Shown here: positions 33,829-43,203 of the stretch, piece by piece
Position numbering within the stretch: the stretch's first letter is position 1
How the letters are laid out: each line of letters starts with the position of its first letter
From: CAZKBP01 sp964551015
GTDB lineage: Bacteria > Bacteroidota > Bacteroidia > Cytophagales > Microscillaceae
Direction: 5' to 3'
DNA: 64,000 nt
Assembly: GCA_964551015.1 (NCBI GenBank)
Contig: CAZKBP010000001.1
Coordinates: forward strand, 434,001-498,000
Made by a program: the position numbers and the translations under genes
The notes under the pieces: generated by a model
The model's input: the letters and a program-made list of their open reading frames with translations, nothing else
Database searches by the model: none
What the model was told of the DNA's origin: nothing

Positions 33829-34818
33829 ATGAATAATGAGGATTTGATTGTACTCAATCTGATTAAATATTTGCTGAACAGGGAGGAAATTTCTGGGGAT
33901 GTCATCCCTGAGATGAATGTAAACACAGTGACCAATCATCAGGATGATCTTTCTAATCAACTCGCTGATTATGCCGGCTCTAACCATGAGCTAGACCAGC
34001 TCAAAGAGCAAGTCTCCTCCCAAATGCAAATGCTCCAAATGACAATCGAACACCTCTCTGCTGAAATTGATAGACTCGAGGCCGAAAATCAAGCACTCGC
34101 CACACAGGAAAACTCCCAAGACTATCTCCGATTTATACAAAAAGCTACTTTTGATTCCGAAGACGATCTCAAGATGATCCTGCCCAATTCTTTTGCCTTA
34201 CAAAACGCAGAGGAAGCTCCATACAAAAATTTCTTTTGGATCAGAGAAAAAAATGGCTTGATTTATCTGATCGTAGCAGCATGTACCGGAGAGGGAATGT
34301 CTGGGATTTCGCTCGCCACGGTCTGCAATAATTTCGCCAACCATTTTGTTCCTGATCGCGAATCAGGGGGCGATTGCCAAACGATTCTCAAAGATTTCCA
34401 AAGAAGAGCACAAAAAAGCCTTGATAACCACGGTGATTTTGAATTTGCCCCACAACTGGAAGTAGGAATTTGCGTCATAGATAAACTAAAAGCAGAAATG
34501 GAATTTTGTGGTTCTGAAATACAAATGTTGGTGGTAGAAAACAACGAGATCAAATCTCTGAAAGGAGCTAATAAAAATAGTGATCCCCAAAAACATTCCC
34601 TCAAAATCAGAAGGGGAAGTAACTATTATTTGGTATCTAATCAATATCAAAGCCGAATGGCGGCAGCCTCTGAGGCCTCGAAATTAGATGAAGTCCTACT
34701 CAAAATGAAAGATCAGGACTTTTCATCACAGCGAGCAGAGCTAAAAAAACAAATAAACATGCGTCCGTTAGAAGATTCCCGTCAAACAGATGTCCTGTTA
34801 TTGGGTTTTGGTTTTTAA
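33829..34818 (+). CDS. SpoIIE/PP2C-like pseudo-phosphatase with N-terminal coiled coil
   Basis: 329 residues from the ATG at 33829; a GTG seven codons upstream is less likely. N-terminal helix MNNEDLIVLNLIKYLL, a coiled coil at about 50-95, then a SpoIIE/RsbU-like domain (about 130-329). The domain's landmarks are recognisable but changed. The metal-binding ADCTGHG motif of active Bacteroidota enzymes reads VAACTGEGMSG (Asp to Ala near 151). The later FSDG motif reads LVSNQYQ (Asp lost near 271). The final acidic position is kept in RQTDVLLLGF. It is therefore probably a catalytically dead phosphatase acting as a binding partner. Lies 46 bases before cluster gene 3. Cytoplasmic. Confidence 0.7.
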   Translation: MNNEDLIVLNLIKYLLNREEISGDVIPEMNVNTVTNHQDDLSNQLADYAGSNHELDQLKEQVSSQMQMLQMTIEHLSAEIDRLEAENQALATQENSQDYLRFIQKATFDSEDDLKMILPNSFALQNAEEAPYKNFFWIREKNGLIYLIVAACTGEGMSGISLATVCNNFANHFVPDRESGGDCQTILKDFQRRAQKSLDNHGDFEFAPQLEVGICVIDKLKAEMEFCGSEIQMLVVENNEIKSLKGANKNSDPQKHSLKIRRGSNYYLVSNQYQSRMAAASEASKLDEVLLKMKDQDFSSQRAELKKQINMRPLEDSRQTDVLLLGFGF

Positions 34819-34864
34819 TAATAATCATTAAAAATTTTTTGAGCGATCTAAATTTAAAAAAGGT

Positions 34865-35317
34865 ATGATGACTCAGGATGATTTAAACGCGATGAGGGAG
34901 TATGGTTTCCAGCTACTCTATGAAGATGGTACAGGGAAAATTTATTACAGCCCCCAATCTCAGGTTTTTATCTGTGAAATAATCAAGGCTTATATGCCCA
35001 TTGAAGAATTTAAAAATCTTTTGATGCAAAAAGCGCGTCTCCTGAAAGAACATCCTTGTCAAAAATTTATCTTTGACAAAAGAGCTATCCGAGGTTTTCA
35101 CCAACCCTCTATGGAGTGGTATTACGTGGTCTGGAAACCCAAAATGTATGAGAAATTTGGCCTTTCCGTGCACCGAAAATTATTTACTACCGAGCTTTGG
35201 TTCAGAAAATGTGTAGAAGTAGGTCGCTCTACCATCAAACAAAAATACCCAGATAGCGTGTGCCATCAAATGGATATCCAAGTAAAGGAATCTATTAGAG
35301 ATGCTATTCAAAGCTAG
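34865..35317 (+). CDS. Unknown protein, possible SpoIIAA/STAS-like fold, cluster gene 3
   Basis: 150 residues, not recognised with confidence. Alternating strands and helices (GKIYYSPQSQVFICEII, IEEFKNLLMQKARLLKEHPC, KFIFDKRAIRGFHQPSMEWY) resemble small STAS/SpoIIAA-like domains seen in other Bacteroidota. VWKPKMYEKFGLSVHRKLF and the conserved-looking WYYVVW stretch may be a ligand or partner surface. No signal peptide or membrane helix. Two ATG codons (34865, 34868) are possible starts. Its position right after a SpoIIE-like pseudo-phosphatase fits a partner-switching-like pair, but the fold call needs structure prediction. Confidence 0.55.
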   Translation: MMTQDDLNAMREYGFQLLYEDGTGKIYYSPQSQVFICEIIKAYMPIEEFKNLLMQKARLLKEHPCQKFIFDKRAIRGFHQPSMEWYYVVWKPKMYEKFGLSVHRKLFTTELWFRKCVEVGRSTIKQKYPDSVCHQMDIQVKESIRDAIQS

Positions 35318-35385
35318 TAACTTCTTGATAATCAATGTTAATAATTAGAAAGATCATTTGTTTAGTCTAGTGCGAAAACCTGACA

Positions 35386-36054
35386 ATGAGCATGGAATAT
35401 AAACAAAATATAAATATCCCCGACAATCCTCAGTTTAATCCGAAAGCCAGTGGCAGTTCAGGAGGTCAGACCGCCTTTGACCAGTCTGCTTCTTTCAACT
35501 TGGATTCAGAATGGGATGCGATTGAAGATTTCCTTGGAGAGGGTAAGCCCTCTACCAATTCCCAGACCAGCCAGTCTTTCCATGCGAGTAGCCATGTCAA
35601 TCAGGGTAGTGCTTTCTCTCAAAGTAAAGAAGATGATTATTTTGAACAATTTTCTCGTAGTTACAATACAACTGGTCCACTAGCCGACAAATACAAGATT
35701 GAAGCTGATTTCAAAGCGACGCCCAGTAGCAATCAGCAAACAGGAAGCCTGGAAATGAATACGTTTCCTTCCCTTGAATCGCCAAACGAATGGAATAACC
35801 CTAAGCCTTCTTCACTTGCTACCGCGTCCGATAGCGGGGTCTTTCAAGAAATTTTGCAGACCTTACAGACCAACAACCAATATCTGTCCGAGCTTAAAGG
35901 TAAAATGGGTGGGAATCAGACAAATTTTGGAATACAGCATTCTCTCTCAGACGAAATTCTGACCGAGCTGAAAACCAATAGTCTTTACCTTTCGCGTTTG
36001 GAGCATAAAATTGACCAACTCATTCGCAATATCGAGCGCCTGGTGAGGAAATAA
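35386..36054 (+). CDS. Unknown low-complexity protein with C-terminal helix pair, cluster gene 4
   Basis: 222 residues, not recognised. Mostly Ser/Asn/Gln-rich and probably disordered (about 1-160), with an acidic short motif (LDSEWDAIEDFLG, about 37-50) that recalls the acidic tail of cluster gene 1. The C-terminus has two related helical segments: ILQTLQTNNQYLSELKGKM and ILTELKTNSLYLSRLEHKI, an internal repeat of the pattern LxTNxxYLSxL, ending in a basic helix (LIRNIERLVRK). Likely oligomerises. ATG at 35386 or 35392. Last gene of the cluster; cytoplasmic by absence of a signal. Confidence 0.55.
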   Translation: MSMEYKQNINIPDNPQFNPKASGSSGGQTAFDQSASFNLDSEWDAIEDFLGEGKPSTNSQTSQSFHASSHVNQGSAFSQSKEDDYFEQFSRSYNTTGPLADKYKIEADFKATPSSNQQTGSLEMNTFPSLESPNEWNNPKPSSLATASDSGVFQEILQTLQTNNQYLSELKGKMGGNQTNFGIQHSLSDEILTELKTNSLYLSRLEHKIDQLIRNIERLVRK

Positions 36055-36264
36055 TCAATCTTTACGGTTGTTCATCACCAGGGTTTTATAATCTTATTCC
36101 TCTCAACCTGCCTCTTGCTCTTCATCTCCTTCTCCCTATTTTTATTAATCAAAAAAAACAAACCAACGCATGCCCTGTTCGTTTGTAGAAAATGTCACGG
36201 GTGAAAAATCGCCTATTGTCTAAAAGTAATCTGGTTAGATTGCCTTTTACATTTTTTGATCTAA

Positions 36265-36792
36265 ATGAAAATTGATATGAAAAGAAAATTATTTTTTACT
36301 CTGTTGCTCCTTTTTTGGGGAAGTATTACCTACACTCAGGCACAAGTGGCCTTAGGAGGAGGGCTAGTTTATGGCTCAGAGGTAGAAAGCCTGGGCATAG
36401 ATCTGAGAGCTACTTTTGATTTGGATGAAAACTGGCGAATCGCGCCTTATTTTGATTATTATTTCGTGGATGATGATGATAATTTCTTTCGGGATCGGAC
36501 GGATATTCACGTTTGGACAATCAATGTAGACGCCAACTACGTGTTTGATATTAATAATGATTTACTGGGCTTATATGCTCTGGCTGGCCTTAACCTGACT
36601 ACCGTAAAAGTAGATTTTAACGATGGTCCTTTGGATGATGACGACCGCTCCGAGACAGATTTAGGAATCAACTTGGGAATGGGGCTGGATTTTAATCTTA
36701 ACAAACTCACTCCCTTCGTAGAACTTAAATACTCTTTTGCTGATAATGTAGATCAGACGGTACTGAGTTTTGGCCTCAAGTTTGACCTCTAA
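36265..36792 (+). CDS. Small outer-membrane beta-barrel protein
   Basis: 175 residues. A signal peptide (hydrophobic stretch after MKRKLFF, ending TQAQ) is followed by eight or so amphipathic strands typical of OmpA/Opa-like barrels (GGGLVYGSEVESLGIDLRAT, WRIAPYFDYYFVDDDDNF, LGINLGMGLDFNLNKLTPF) and a terminal Phe-containing strand, VLSFGLKFDL. Acidic loops (VDDDDN, GPLDDDDRSE) may bind cations. ATG at 36265, or 36277 four codons later. Probably its own transcript; 211 bases of non-coding DNA precede it. Confidence 0.8.
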   Translation: MKIDMKRKLFFTLLLLFWGSITYTQAQVALGGGLVYGSEVESLGIDLRATFDLDENWRIAPYFDYYFVDDDDNFFRDRTDIHVWTINVDANYVFDINNDLLGLYALAGLNLTTVKVDFNDGPLDDDDRSETDLGINLGMGLDFNLNKLTPFVELKYSFADNVDQTVLSFGLKFDL

Positions 36793-36906
36793 TTCAGATT
36801 TTTGGGAAATGCTTCTGTCAAGCGTGGGATAAATGAGGATTAGTGCTAATTTTACGGAAGTATTTTCTGATTCCACTCGGGAGCCATTCATTAGGAATCG
36901 CTCTAG

Positions 36907-38499
36907 ATGCCATTTATGGAAAAAAAATCTTCTCAAGCCAAAAAAAAAGCCATTATCATCGGAGGAGGGCCTGCTGGGCTGACCGCTGCTCTGGAGTTGC
37001 TCCGGCATACCGATGTCCAACCCATCGTACTGGAAGCCAGTGCGTTCTTGGGGGGAATCTCGCGTACCGTTCAATACAAAGGCAATCGCATGGATATTGG
37101 CGGGCATCGTTTTTTTTCCAAATCTGACCAAGTGATGCGGTGGTGGTTAGATATACTTCCTCTCCAGGCCGAAAATACCCAGACCCCGGCCGTGCTTAGC
37201 TATCAAGGACAGCAAAGGGCATTCTCCCCCACTGACTTTGCCTTTTCTCCTGATGAAGACCCGGAGCAAGTCATGCTTTTGCGTGATCGAAAGTCTCGGA
37301 TTTACTTTCGCAGAAAATTTTTTGACTACCCAATTTCTCTTTCTTGGGATACGCTTGCTAAATTGGGTTTGGTGAGCACTTCAAGAATTTTGGGCAGCTA
37401 TCTTTACCGTATTTTCGCGCCCCGCCGGCCAGAAAAGAATTTAGAGGATTTTTTTATCAATCGCTTCGGAACAGAGCTTTATCTGACCTTTTTTAAATCA
37501 TATACGGAAAAAGTTTGGGGAGTTTCTTGCCAAGAAATTAGCGCAGAATGGGGGGCACAACGGATTAAGGGGCTTTCTATTTGGAAAACCATAGGACATT
37601 TGATCCGTGATTTCTTCCGCCCGACCACGCCCCAAGACATTGCGCAAAAAGACCTGGAAACTTCGCTGATTGAAAAATTTCTTTATCCTAAATACGGCCC
37701 CGGACAAATGTGGGAAACCGTAGCCCGTCAAGTCTTGGCCTTGGGTGGAGAAATTCACCTTCAATCCAAGGTTTTTGCCTTGCATAGAACACAAACTCAA
37801 ACCATCGAGGCAGTCAGCTTCCTAGATGAACAAGGGCAAGACCACACGATAGAAGGAGATTATTTTATTTCCAGCATGCCCATTCAAGATTTGCTCAAAG
37901 GCTTAGAAGGAGAAAAACCTTCTGATATCCAGCGGATTAGCCAAGGATTGTGCTATCGCGACTTTATTACCGTGGGTTTACTACTAGATGAACTGAAAAT
38001 TGGCTCCGTAAAAGATAACTGGATTTATATTCAGGAACCTGAAGTGAAAGTTGGGCGTTTACAAATTTTTAATAATTGGAGCCCCGCGATGGTCGCTGAC
38101 CCAGACCATACCTACTGGATCGGTTTAGAATATTTTTGTTACACGAACGACCCGATCTGGCAGATGTCAGACGAAGCCTTGATACAACTGGCTATTGATG
38201 AGCTGGCACTAATCCAAATCATTGATCCTCAGAAGGTGAGAGATGCTACCGTTATCAGAATGCCCAAGACTTATCCGGCTTATTTTGGGACTTATGATCA
38301 GTTTCCTAAGCTCAGGGAATATTTAGATGCCATCCATAACCTATATTTGGTGGGTAGGAATGGGATGCACAAATACAACAATCAGGATCATTCCATGCTG
38401 ACCGCGATGGAAGCTGTACAGAATATTAAACACGGGGTTCGCAGCAAGGAGAACATTTGGGCTGTCAATACCGAACAAACTTACCACGAGAAGAAATAA
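36907..38499 (+). CDS. FAD-dependent amine-oxidase-like/UDP-galactopyranose-mutase-like oxidoreductase
   Basis: About 530 residues. The N-terminal Rossmann FAD site KAIIIGGGPAGLTAALELL (from residue 15) is followed by LEASAFLGGISRTVQYKGNR and the characteristic GGHRFFSKSDQVMRWW. The C-terminal part closes the flavin site (NLYLVGRNGMHKYNNQDHSM). This is the family often annotated as NAD(P)/FAD-dependent oxidoreductase or protoporphyrinogen-oxidase-like, and frequently found near sugar or polysaccharide genes. The substrate is not known. Alternative start at 36916 (MEKKSSQ). Neighbours give no clue; the following small gene starts 51 bases later and may be co-transcribed. Confidence 0.8.
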   Translation: MPFMEKKSSQAKKKAIIIGGGPAGLTAALELLRHTDVQPIVLEASAFLGGISRTVQYKGNRMDIGGHRFFSKSDQVMRWWLDILPLQAENTQTPAVLSYQGQQRAFSPTDFAFSPDEDPEQVMLLRDRKSRIYFRRKFFDYPISLSWDTLAKLGLVSTSRILGSYLYRIFAPRRPEKNLEDFFINRFGTELYLTFFKSYTEKVWGVSCQEISAEWGAQRIKGLSIWKTIGHLIRDFFRPTTPQDIAQKDLETSLIEKFLYPKYGPGQMWETVARQVLALGGEIHLQSKVFALHRTQTQTIEAVSFLDEQGQDHTIEGDYFISSMPIQDLLKGLEGEKPSDIQRISQGLCYRDFITVGLLLDELKIGSVKDNWIYIQEPEVKVGRLQIFNNWSPAMVADPDHTYWIGLEYFCYTNDPIWQMSDEALIQLAIDELALIQIIDPQKVRDATVIRMPKTYPAYFGTYDQFPKLREYLDAIHNLYLVGRNGMHKYNNQDHSMLTAMEAVQNIKHGVRSKENIWAVNTEQTYHEKK

Positions 38500-38550
38500 G
38501 TAGATAACCATTCCCCGTAAAAAAAATAGACAATTACAATATTTAATAAT

Positions 38551-39036
38551 ATGAGCATACTAATCTGGATTTTGCTAATAGGGGGAATGGCTTCTCTACT
38601 CGTGATTCTGATGGCAGATCGAGAACAGAGAAAAATCGGTCGTCAATTTGGAGAATTATTTCTGGAAGTAGATCGGAAGTATGAAGATTTTGTAGAAAAC
38701 CGAGTCAATCTGGCCGTACTCAGGCAAGAAAACCCAGAAATGAGTATCGAGGAGATTAGCCAAAAAGCCTATTTAATCCTCAAACCAGAGATTAATGGGC
38801 TAATGGCCTATGTCCACGCTATCAATTATGCCAGCGTACCCATTCCCTATCACTCCAAGTATTTCAAAGGAGCCATTTCCTTATGCAGTGCTTATTTGAG
38901 AAAAAAAGATAAGCAAAACCTGTCCGCGTTGGCTTCGGAAGATGAGGCCAAATTTCACGAATCTTTTCAAGATGCCATCATCGCCGATATGACCCAGCGC
39001 ATGCTTTCTCTGAAAACTGGAAATTATTTAGATTAA
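38551..39036 (+). CDS. Unknown membrane-anchored protein
   Basis: 161 residues. One N-terminal membrane helix (ILIWILLIGGMASLLVILM, residues 3-21) is followed by a helical soluble part (GRQFGELFLEVDRKYEDFVE, MSIEEISQKAYLILKPEIN). Orientation is uncertain. No known family recognised. It follows the FAD oxidoreductase gene by 51 bases and ends 5 bases before the convergent unknown gene at 39042. Confidence 0.6.
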   Translation: MSILIWILLIGGMASLLVILMADREQRKIGRQFGELFLEVDRKYEDFVENRVNLAVLRQENPEMSIEEISQKAYLILKPEINGLMAYVHAINYASVPIPYHSKYFKGAISLCSAYLRKKDKQNLSALASEDEAKFHESFQDAIIADMTQRMLSLKTGNYLD

Positions 39037-39041
39037 AGTAC

Positions 39042-39644
39042 TTATGAATTCCTTTCGGCAAAAAGCTCCTCGATAAAATCATCATAATCTAGAGCCTTCG
39101 CAAAAAGATGATCATTATAGTAAGTAACTAGCACTTTGATATAACTGGGGCGATTATCTACACTGATGTGCTCTAGGAGAATATTTCCGTAGAGCTGATT
39201 GCAAAGCCCTTGATTAATCGTACCCAAGCGAATAGAAGGCTTAAGGTAGTACTTATCCTTGGTTTCCACGTAGTCGCCTCGATCAGTAATTTTTCGTTCA
39301 GCCACTTGAAGATGGTAATTGAGCGTTTGCACTCGTTCTTTGAAATAATCCAGCAGATGCTGAAATTTTTTCTTACCAAAATTTGGGTGATAACTAATCG
39401 CGAAGCCATTTGCCCCGTTAGATTTGAAGAGATGAACTTGTATGGAGGAAACGATATCTGCTTTTTTGTAAAAATAAGCCTGTGCGATAGCTGTGATAAA
39501 CTCTTTATGTTGGTCAGAGGAAAGCCATTTTTGATAAGCTTGTTTATCTTTGGGGCTTCGTTTCAGGATTTGCTTCACGTAGTCATTCACAAGGGAAGTA
39601 CGATTAGCGAAGATTTTCTTAAGGATTTGGTCAAAGTAAGACAT
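39042..39644 (-). CDS. Unknown cytoplasmic protein
   Basis: 200 residues, not recognised. The N-terminus is basic and helical (ILKKIFANRTSLVNDYVKQI), with a mixed alpha/beta body (VSSIQVHLFKSNGANGFAIS, KPSIRLGTINQGLCNQLYGN) and an acidic end (DYDDFIEELFAERNS). No signal or membrane segment. Its stop lies 5 bases from that of the convergent gene, leaving no room for a separate terminator. Confidence 0.6.
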   Translation of the reverse strand: MSYFDQILKKIFANRTSLVNDYVKQILKRSPKDKQAYQKWLSSDQHKEFITAIAQAYFYKKADIVSSIQVHLFKSNGANGFAISYHPNFGKKKFQHLLDYFKERVQTLNYHLQVAERKITDRGDYVETKDKYYLKPSIRLGTINQGLCNQLYGNILLEHISVDNRPSYIKVLVTYYNDHLFAKALDYDDFIEELFAERNS

Positions 39645-39855
39645 ATTGTAGAGGGATTTTCAAGGGTTTAAGCCTAAGTATTGGAATGACTTCTTTTACT
39701 TTTTGAAGCAATCTGAGAAGATTTCTTTATGATCCATATATTTTCTATAAAACCTAATCGTTAGCTATTTAGTTTGAGTAGCCAAAGTTTGGGTTATATT
39801 CAGAATGGGTACAAATTAGCTGCTACCCTTGATCCCATAACGAAGCGAAACCTCT

Positions 39856-42800
39856 ATGAAATTAATTTTACCAAGCTTGCATTCTTTTTGTCATATCTCA
39901 TGTCCTCCCAAGTCTGGTTGGATGCTATTATGGTTTCAAATATTGCTTTTCGTAGCGGCTTCGGCCAAACCCAGTCAACCTTCTATCGAAGTGATTCTAC
40001 GTCCAGGTTCTCCCACGGCCGATACACTGAGCTTTAGCCCTGATACTACCGATGCGATTATTCGGATTTGTGCCAATGACACCGTGCGGTTAGAAGCCTT
40101 TTCCAGCGGGCTAGGAACCTTGACTTTTCAGTGGCAATCTTTCAATGGTTTTAATTTGGGTGAGCCGGGTAGAATCTATGAAGGACTTCTGCCAGACGGT
40201 ATATACAATGTACGCATCACAGACGATGCAGACGGGCAATCTATTGTATCCAATACACGTATTTCCACTTGCATTACCACTGCTACGCCACTTATTACTA
40301 TCGAGACGAATGGATTTTCCTCCATTTGTGATCAACCCGGATCACCACCATTGATCTTAGTAGCGAAAGCGGTAAATCCAGATAATAGCTTTTCCTGCTT
40401 CCAACCAGATCGTGGCTTTCGTTATCAATGGCTTTTCGCAGGCGATACCATCGTAGGTGCTCAAGATGACACACTCATTCTAAGCAACAGTGCCTCGATT
40501 GGTAGCTACTCAGTGCTCGTGGCAAATGCTTGCGGAAGTGCCGTCTCCCCTCCTCTGGAGGTAGATTTGGTAAGTAATCCTCCTCCTGATTTTACGATCA
40601 AGTCCAGCACAGATAATGATGTTTTATGTCCCGGGGGAACGCTCATACTCCAAGCCGAACTCAACGGTGCGGGCTCTGTGGATATTTATCAGTGGTTTTT
40701 GAACGGCAATCCCATCAACAATGCCAACACAGAATCACTTACCATCAACCAAACCGGCACTTATCGCTTAGAGCTGAGTAATAGCTGTGGTAGTCGAGAT
40801 AATTCTCTTCTGATTCGCAACACCCCCCCACCCACTACGGTGCAGATTGATTCTTTTCGTGTGGATTGCGATAGTCTTATCATAGGGGCCACACAGGTCA
40901 GTCCTGCCGCTGCTCGGGCAGACGTACAACGCTATGAATGGTATCACGAAGGGGAACTGATTCAGAGCTTTGATGCCCCTTTTGAACCTAGCCAGCCCAT
41001 CTCGACTCCAGCTACTGAATCAGGCTTTTACTTTCTAAGAGCCATTCACCCGTGCGGTTTGACCGATTCTGACTCCATTCTATTAGAGATTGAAAAAGCT
41101 CCTACATTTGCAAATATCATTCCCGAAGCGGCTCCTTCTTTGGCTCCTTCCTGCAGTCCTCCGGTTAGTTTGGTTCCTTTGCGAGCAGAGTCAGACGGAG
41201 AAGCCATCTCTTATCAGTGGATGTTTTCAGTTGGTGGCAGTTTTGCTCCTCCTGACAGTACCATCGTGGGTTCGGATTCACGAATAGATGCTGATCAAGC
41301 GGGTTTTTATCAATTGACGGTTAGCAACAATTGTGGTGTCATCAGCTCAGATGTTTTTGAGATCAGTATTGTCGAAGATATTAGTAGTAATAACTTATCG
41401 GTTGATTCTTTTGATCCCAATCCTAGTTGTGCGGGTGCTATTCAACTGAATACTCAAAGCTTAGGCGATGGTGTTATCTACATTTGGAGGTCAGAGAATA
41501 CGCTTGACACAACGCTTGTAAATAGCTTCCAAGCCACCCAAAGTGGTAATTACACCGTACAAGCTCTGAATGCTTGCGGTTCTACGCCCATTTCTACTTC
41601 TTTTGGCGCAACCATCGAGGAAGCACCCGGTGGGCTTGTGGTAAGTACAGACCGTCCAGAACTTATCTGTTCCTCCTCTGGCTTGAGGGAGCAGGCAGTA
41701 TTGAGCGCGCAACTCAGCTCAGGGAGCAATCTAGCATATGATTGGCTTCGGGTTAGTGCGGGACAAATAGAGAGCGTAGGCGACCAAAGCCAATTAACAG
41801 TTAGTGAAAGTGGAGATTATATACTCCGGGTATTCAATACCTGCGCCACGCTTATTTCAGATACTATTCGTCATCGTTTTGAAGTGCCCCCCTTGGAGAG
41901 TGAACTGCGAATCTTGGTAGATCCCTGCTCCAAGACCGATACGGTGATTCTTAGGGCTTTTACCAATGCCACGAATGCTACCTATGGTTGGTTTAGAAAT
42001 GGAAGTTTAATCATCACGACTAATGAGCCAGTTTTAGAAGTGACCCAACCAGGGAATTATCGTGTGAGTGTATCCAATGATTGTAATACTACCGGGGTTT
42101 TGTCTCCGGGGGTCAATGTAGAAATAGGGAGAACCTTGGCTACCCCTGCCATTGAACCCGAGGGAATCGATCGTATTTGCCCAGGCACCAGCCTTCTCTT
42201 AGAAGCCAACTTTACTAATCCTGGTTTCAATGTGGGTTACCAATGGTTTAGGAATGGAAGTGCTATTCCGAATGCCCAAGATCAAACCCTGGAGGTCAAT
42301 CAGTCGGGTTTATATCAAGTACAAGTTTTTGATCAGAATAATCCTACCTGCTCCAAGCTTTCCAGCCCCTATTCGCTCTTTGTACGCCCAGAACCGCTTT
42401 TACTAATTAATGTCAGAGGGTCTACGAACTTTTGCGAGGGAGACAGTGTTGTACTGAAAGCCAATCCCACCATATTCACACCCAATTTAGTGTGGAGAAG
42501 GCTGAGCGATCAGCAATTACTATCTCAGGTAGATTCTGTAACCATCAAACAAGAAGGTCTCTATCAATTAGAAGCAACTTACAACGAGGGTGTTCCTGGT
42601 TTTCCCTGTGATTTCGTGGCCGTACAGCGTATCCAACTAGAAGCTCTTCCTGTTTCCACTCCGGAAATCGTGGTGCAAAATGGAGTTCTAACCGTGGCTA
42701 ATAATTCTGATAATTATCAATGGTTTTTGAATGGAGTTCCTATTTTGGATGCCAATGAAATGAACTATTTTCCCTTGGATTCGGGATTTTATGCTGTCTC

Positions 42801-43122
42801 AATTCTCAATGGTAATGGCTGTAATGCCACATCAGAAGAAGTATTTAGTTTAGGAACTTACTTAGAAGAGACTGAAACTTTACGTATTTCTCCTAATCCC
42901 AACGTCGGTTCTTTCAAGGTTAGCATCGTCAGTGAAGCAGAAGCCACCGTATCCATTGTCAATTCTGTAGGACAGCTAATTTTAGAACAGCAAATATTAC
43001 CCAAAGCCAATAGCATCGCAGGTTTCGGAGAGATTCGCGTGGCTAATTTACCTCCCGGCCTGTATTTCCTGAGAGCCTCAGTAGATGGTAATTGGTTAAA
43101 TAGAAAAATTTTAGTAGAATAA
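39856..43122 (+). CDS. Large T9SS-secreted protein with Ig-like repeats
   Basis: 1,088 residues. The export signal lies near residues 20-37 (WMLLWFQILLFVAASA), after an unusually long polar start. About ten Ig/PKD-like beta-sandwich repeats follow, each with the pattern Y-x-W-F/L...L-x-V-x-Q-x-G-x-Y-x-V/L (for example GYQWFRNGSAIPNAQDQTLE and ESLTINQTGTYRLELSNSCG) and paired cysteines. The C-terminal 75 residues (LRISPNPNVGSFKVSI ... LPPGLYFLRA) are a type A T9SS sorting domain. This is a typical adhesin-like surface protein of gliding or biofilm-forming Bacteroidota. Ligand unknown. It stands alone between the unknown gene at 39042 and smpB. Confidence 0.85.
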   Translation: MKLILPSLHSFCHISCPPKSGWMLLWFQILLFVAASAKPSQPSIEVILRPGSPTADTLSFSPDTTDAIIRICANDTVRLEAFSSGLGTLTFQWQSFNGFNLGEPGRIYEGLLPDGIYNVRITDDADGQSIVSNTRISTCITTATPLITIETNGFSSICDQPGSPPLILVAKAVNPDNSFSCFQPDRGFRYQWLFAGDTIVGAQDDTLILSNSASIGSYSVLVANACGSAVSPPLEVDLVSNPPPDFTIKSSTDNDVLCPGGTLILQAELNGAGSVDIYQWFLNGNPINNANTESLTINQTGTYRLELSNSCGSRDNSLLIRNTPPPTTVQIDSFRVDCDSLIIGATQVSPAAARADVQRYEWYHEGELIQSFDAPFEPSQPISTPATESGFYFLRAIHPCGLTDSDSILLEIEKAPTFANIIPEAAPSLAPSCSPPVSLVPLRAESDGEAISYQWMFSVGGSFAPPDSTIVGSDSRIDADQAGFYQLTVSNNCGVISSDVFEISIVEDISSNNLSVDSFDPNPSCAGAIQLNTQSLGDGVIYIWRSENTLDTTLVNSFQATQSGNYTVQALNACGSTPISTSFGATIEEAPGGLVVSTDRPELICSSSGLREQAVLSAQLSSGSNLAYDWLRVSAGQIESVGDQSQLTVSESGDYILRVFNTCATLISDTIRHRFEVPPLESELRILVDPCSKTDTVILRAFTNATNATYGWFRNGSLIITTNEPVLEVTQPGNYRVSVSNDCNTTGVLSPGVNVEIGRTLATPAIEPEGIDRICPGTSLLLEANFTNPGFNVGYQWFRNGSAIPNAQDQTLEVNQSGLYQVQVFDQNNPTCSKLSSPYSLFVRPEPLLLINVRGSTNFCEGDSVVLKANPTIFTPNLVWRRLSDQQLLSQVDSVTIKQEGLYQLEATYNEGVPGFPCDFVAVQRIQLEALPVSTPEIVVQNGVLTVANNSDNYQWFLNGVPILDANEMNYFPLDSGFYAVSILNGNGCNATSEEVFSLGTYLEETETLRISPNPNVGSFKVSIVSEAEATVSIVNSVGQLILEQQILPKANSIAGFGEIRVANLPPGLYFLRASVDGNWLNRKILVE

Positions 43123-43203
43123 ATGGTTGAATGCTTGAAGATTATGATCTAAACAGCTGGATCAAGACAAAACAAGTAAACCACATGACTATATAAGCAA
43201 ACT

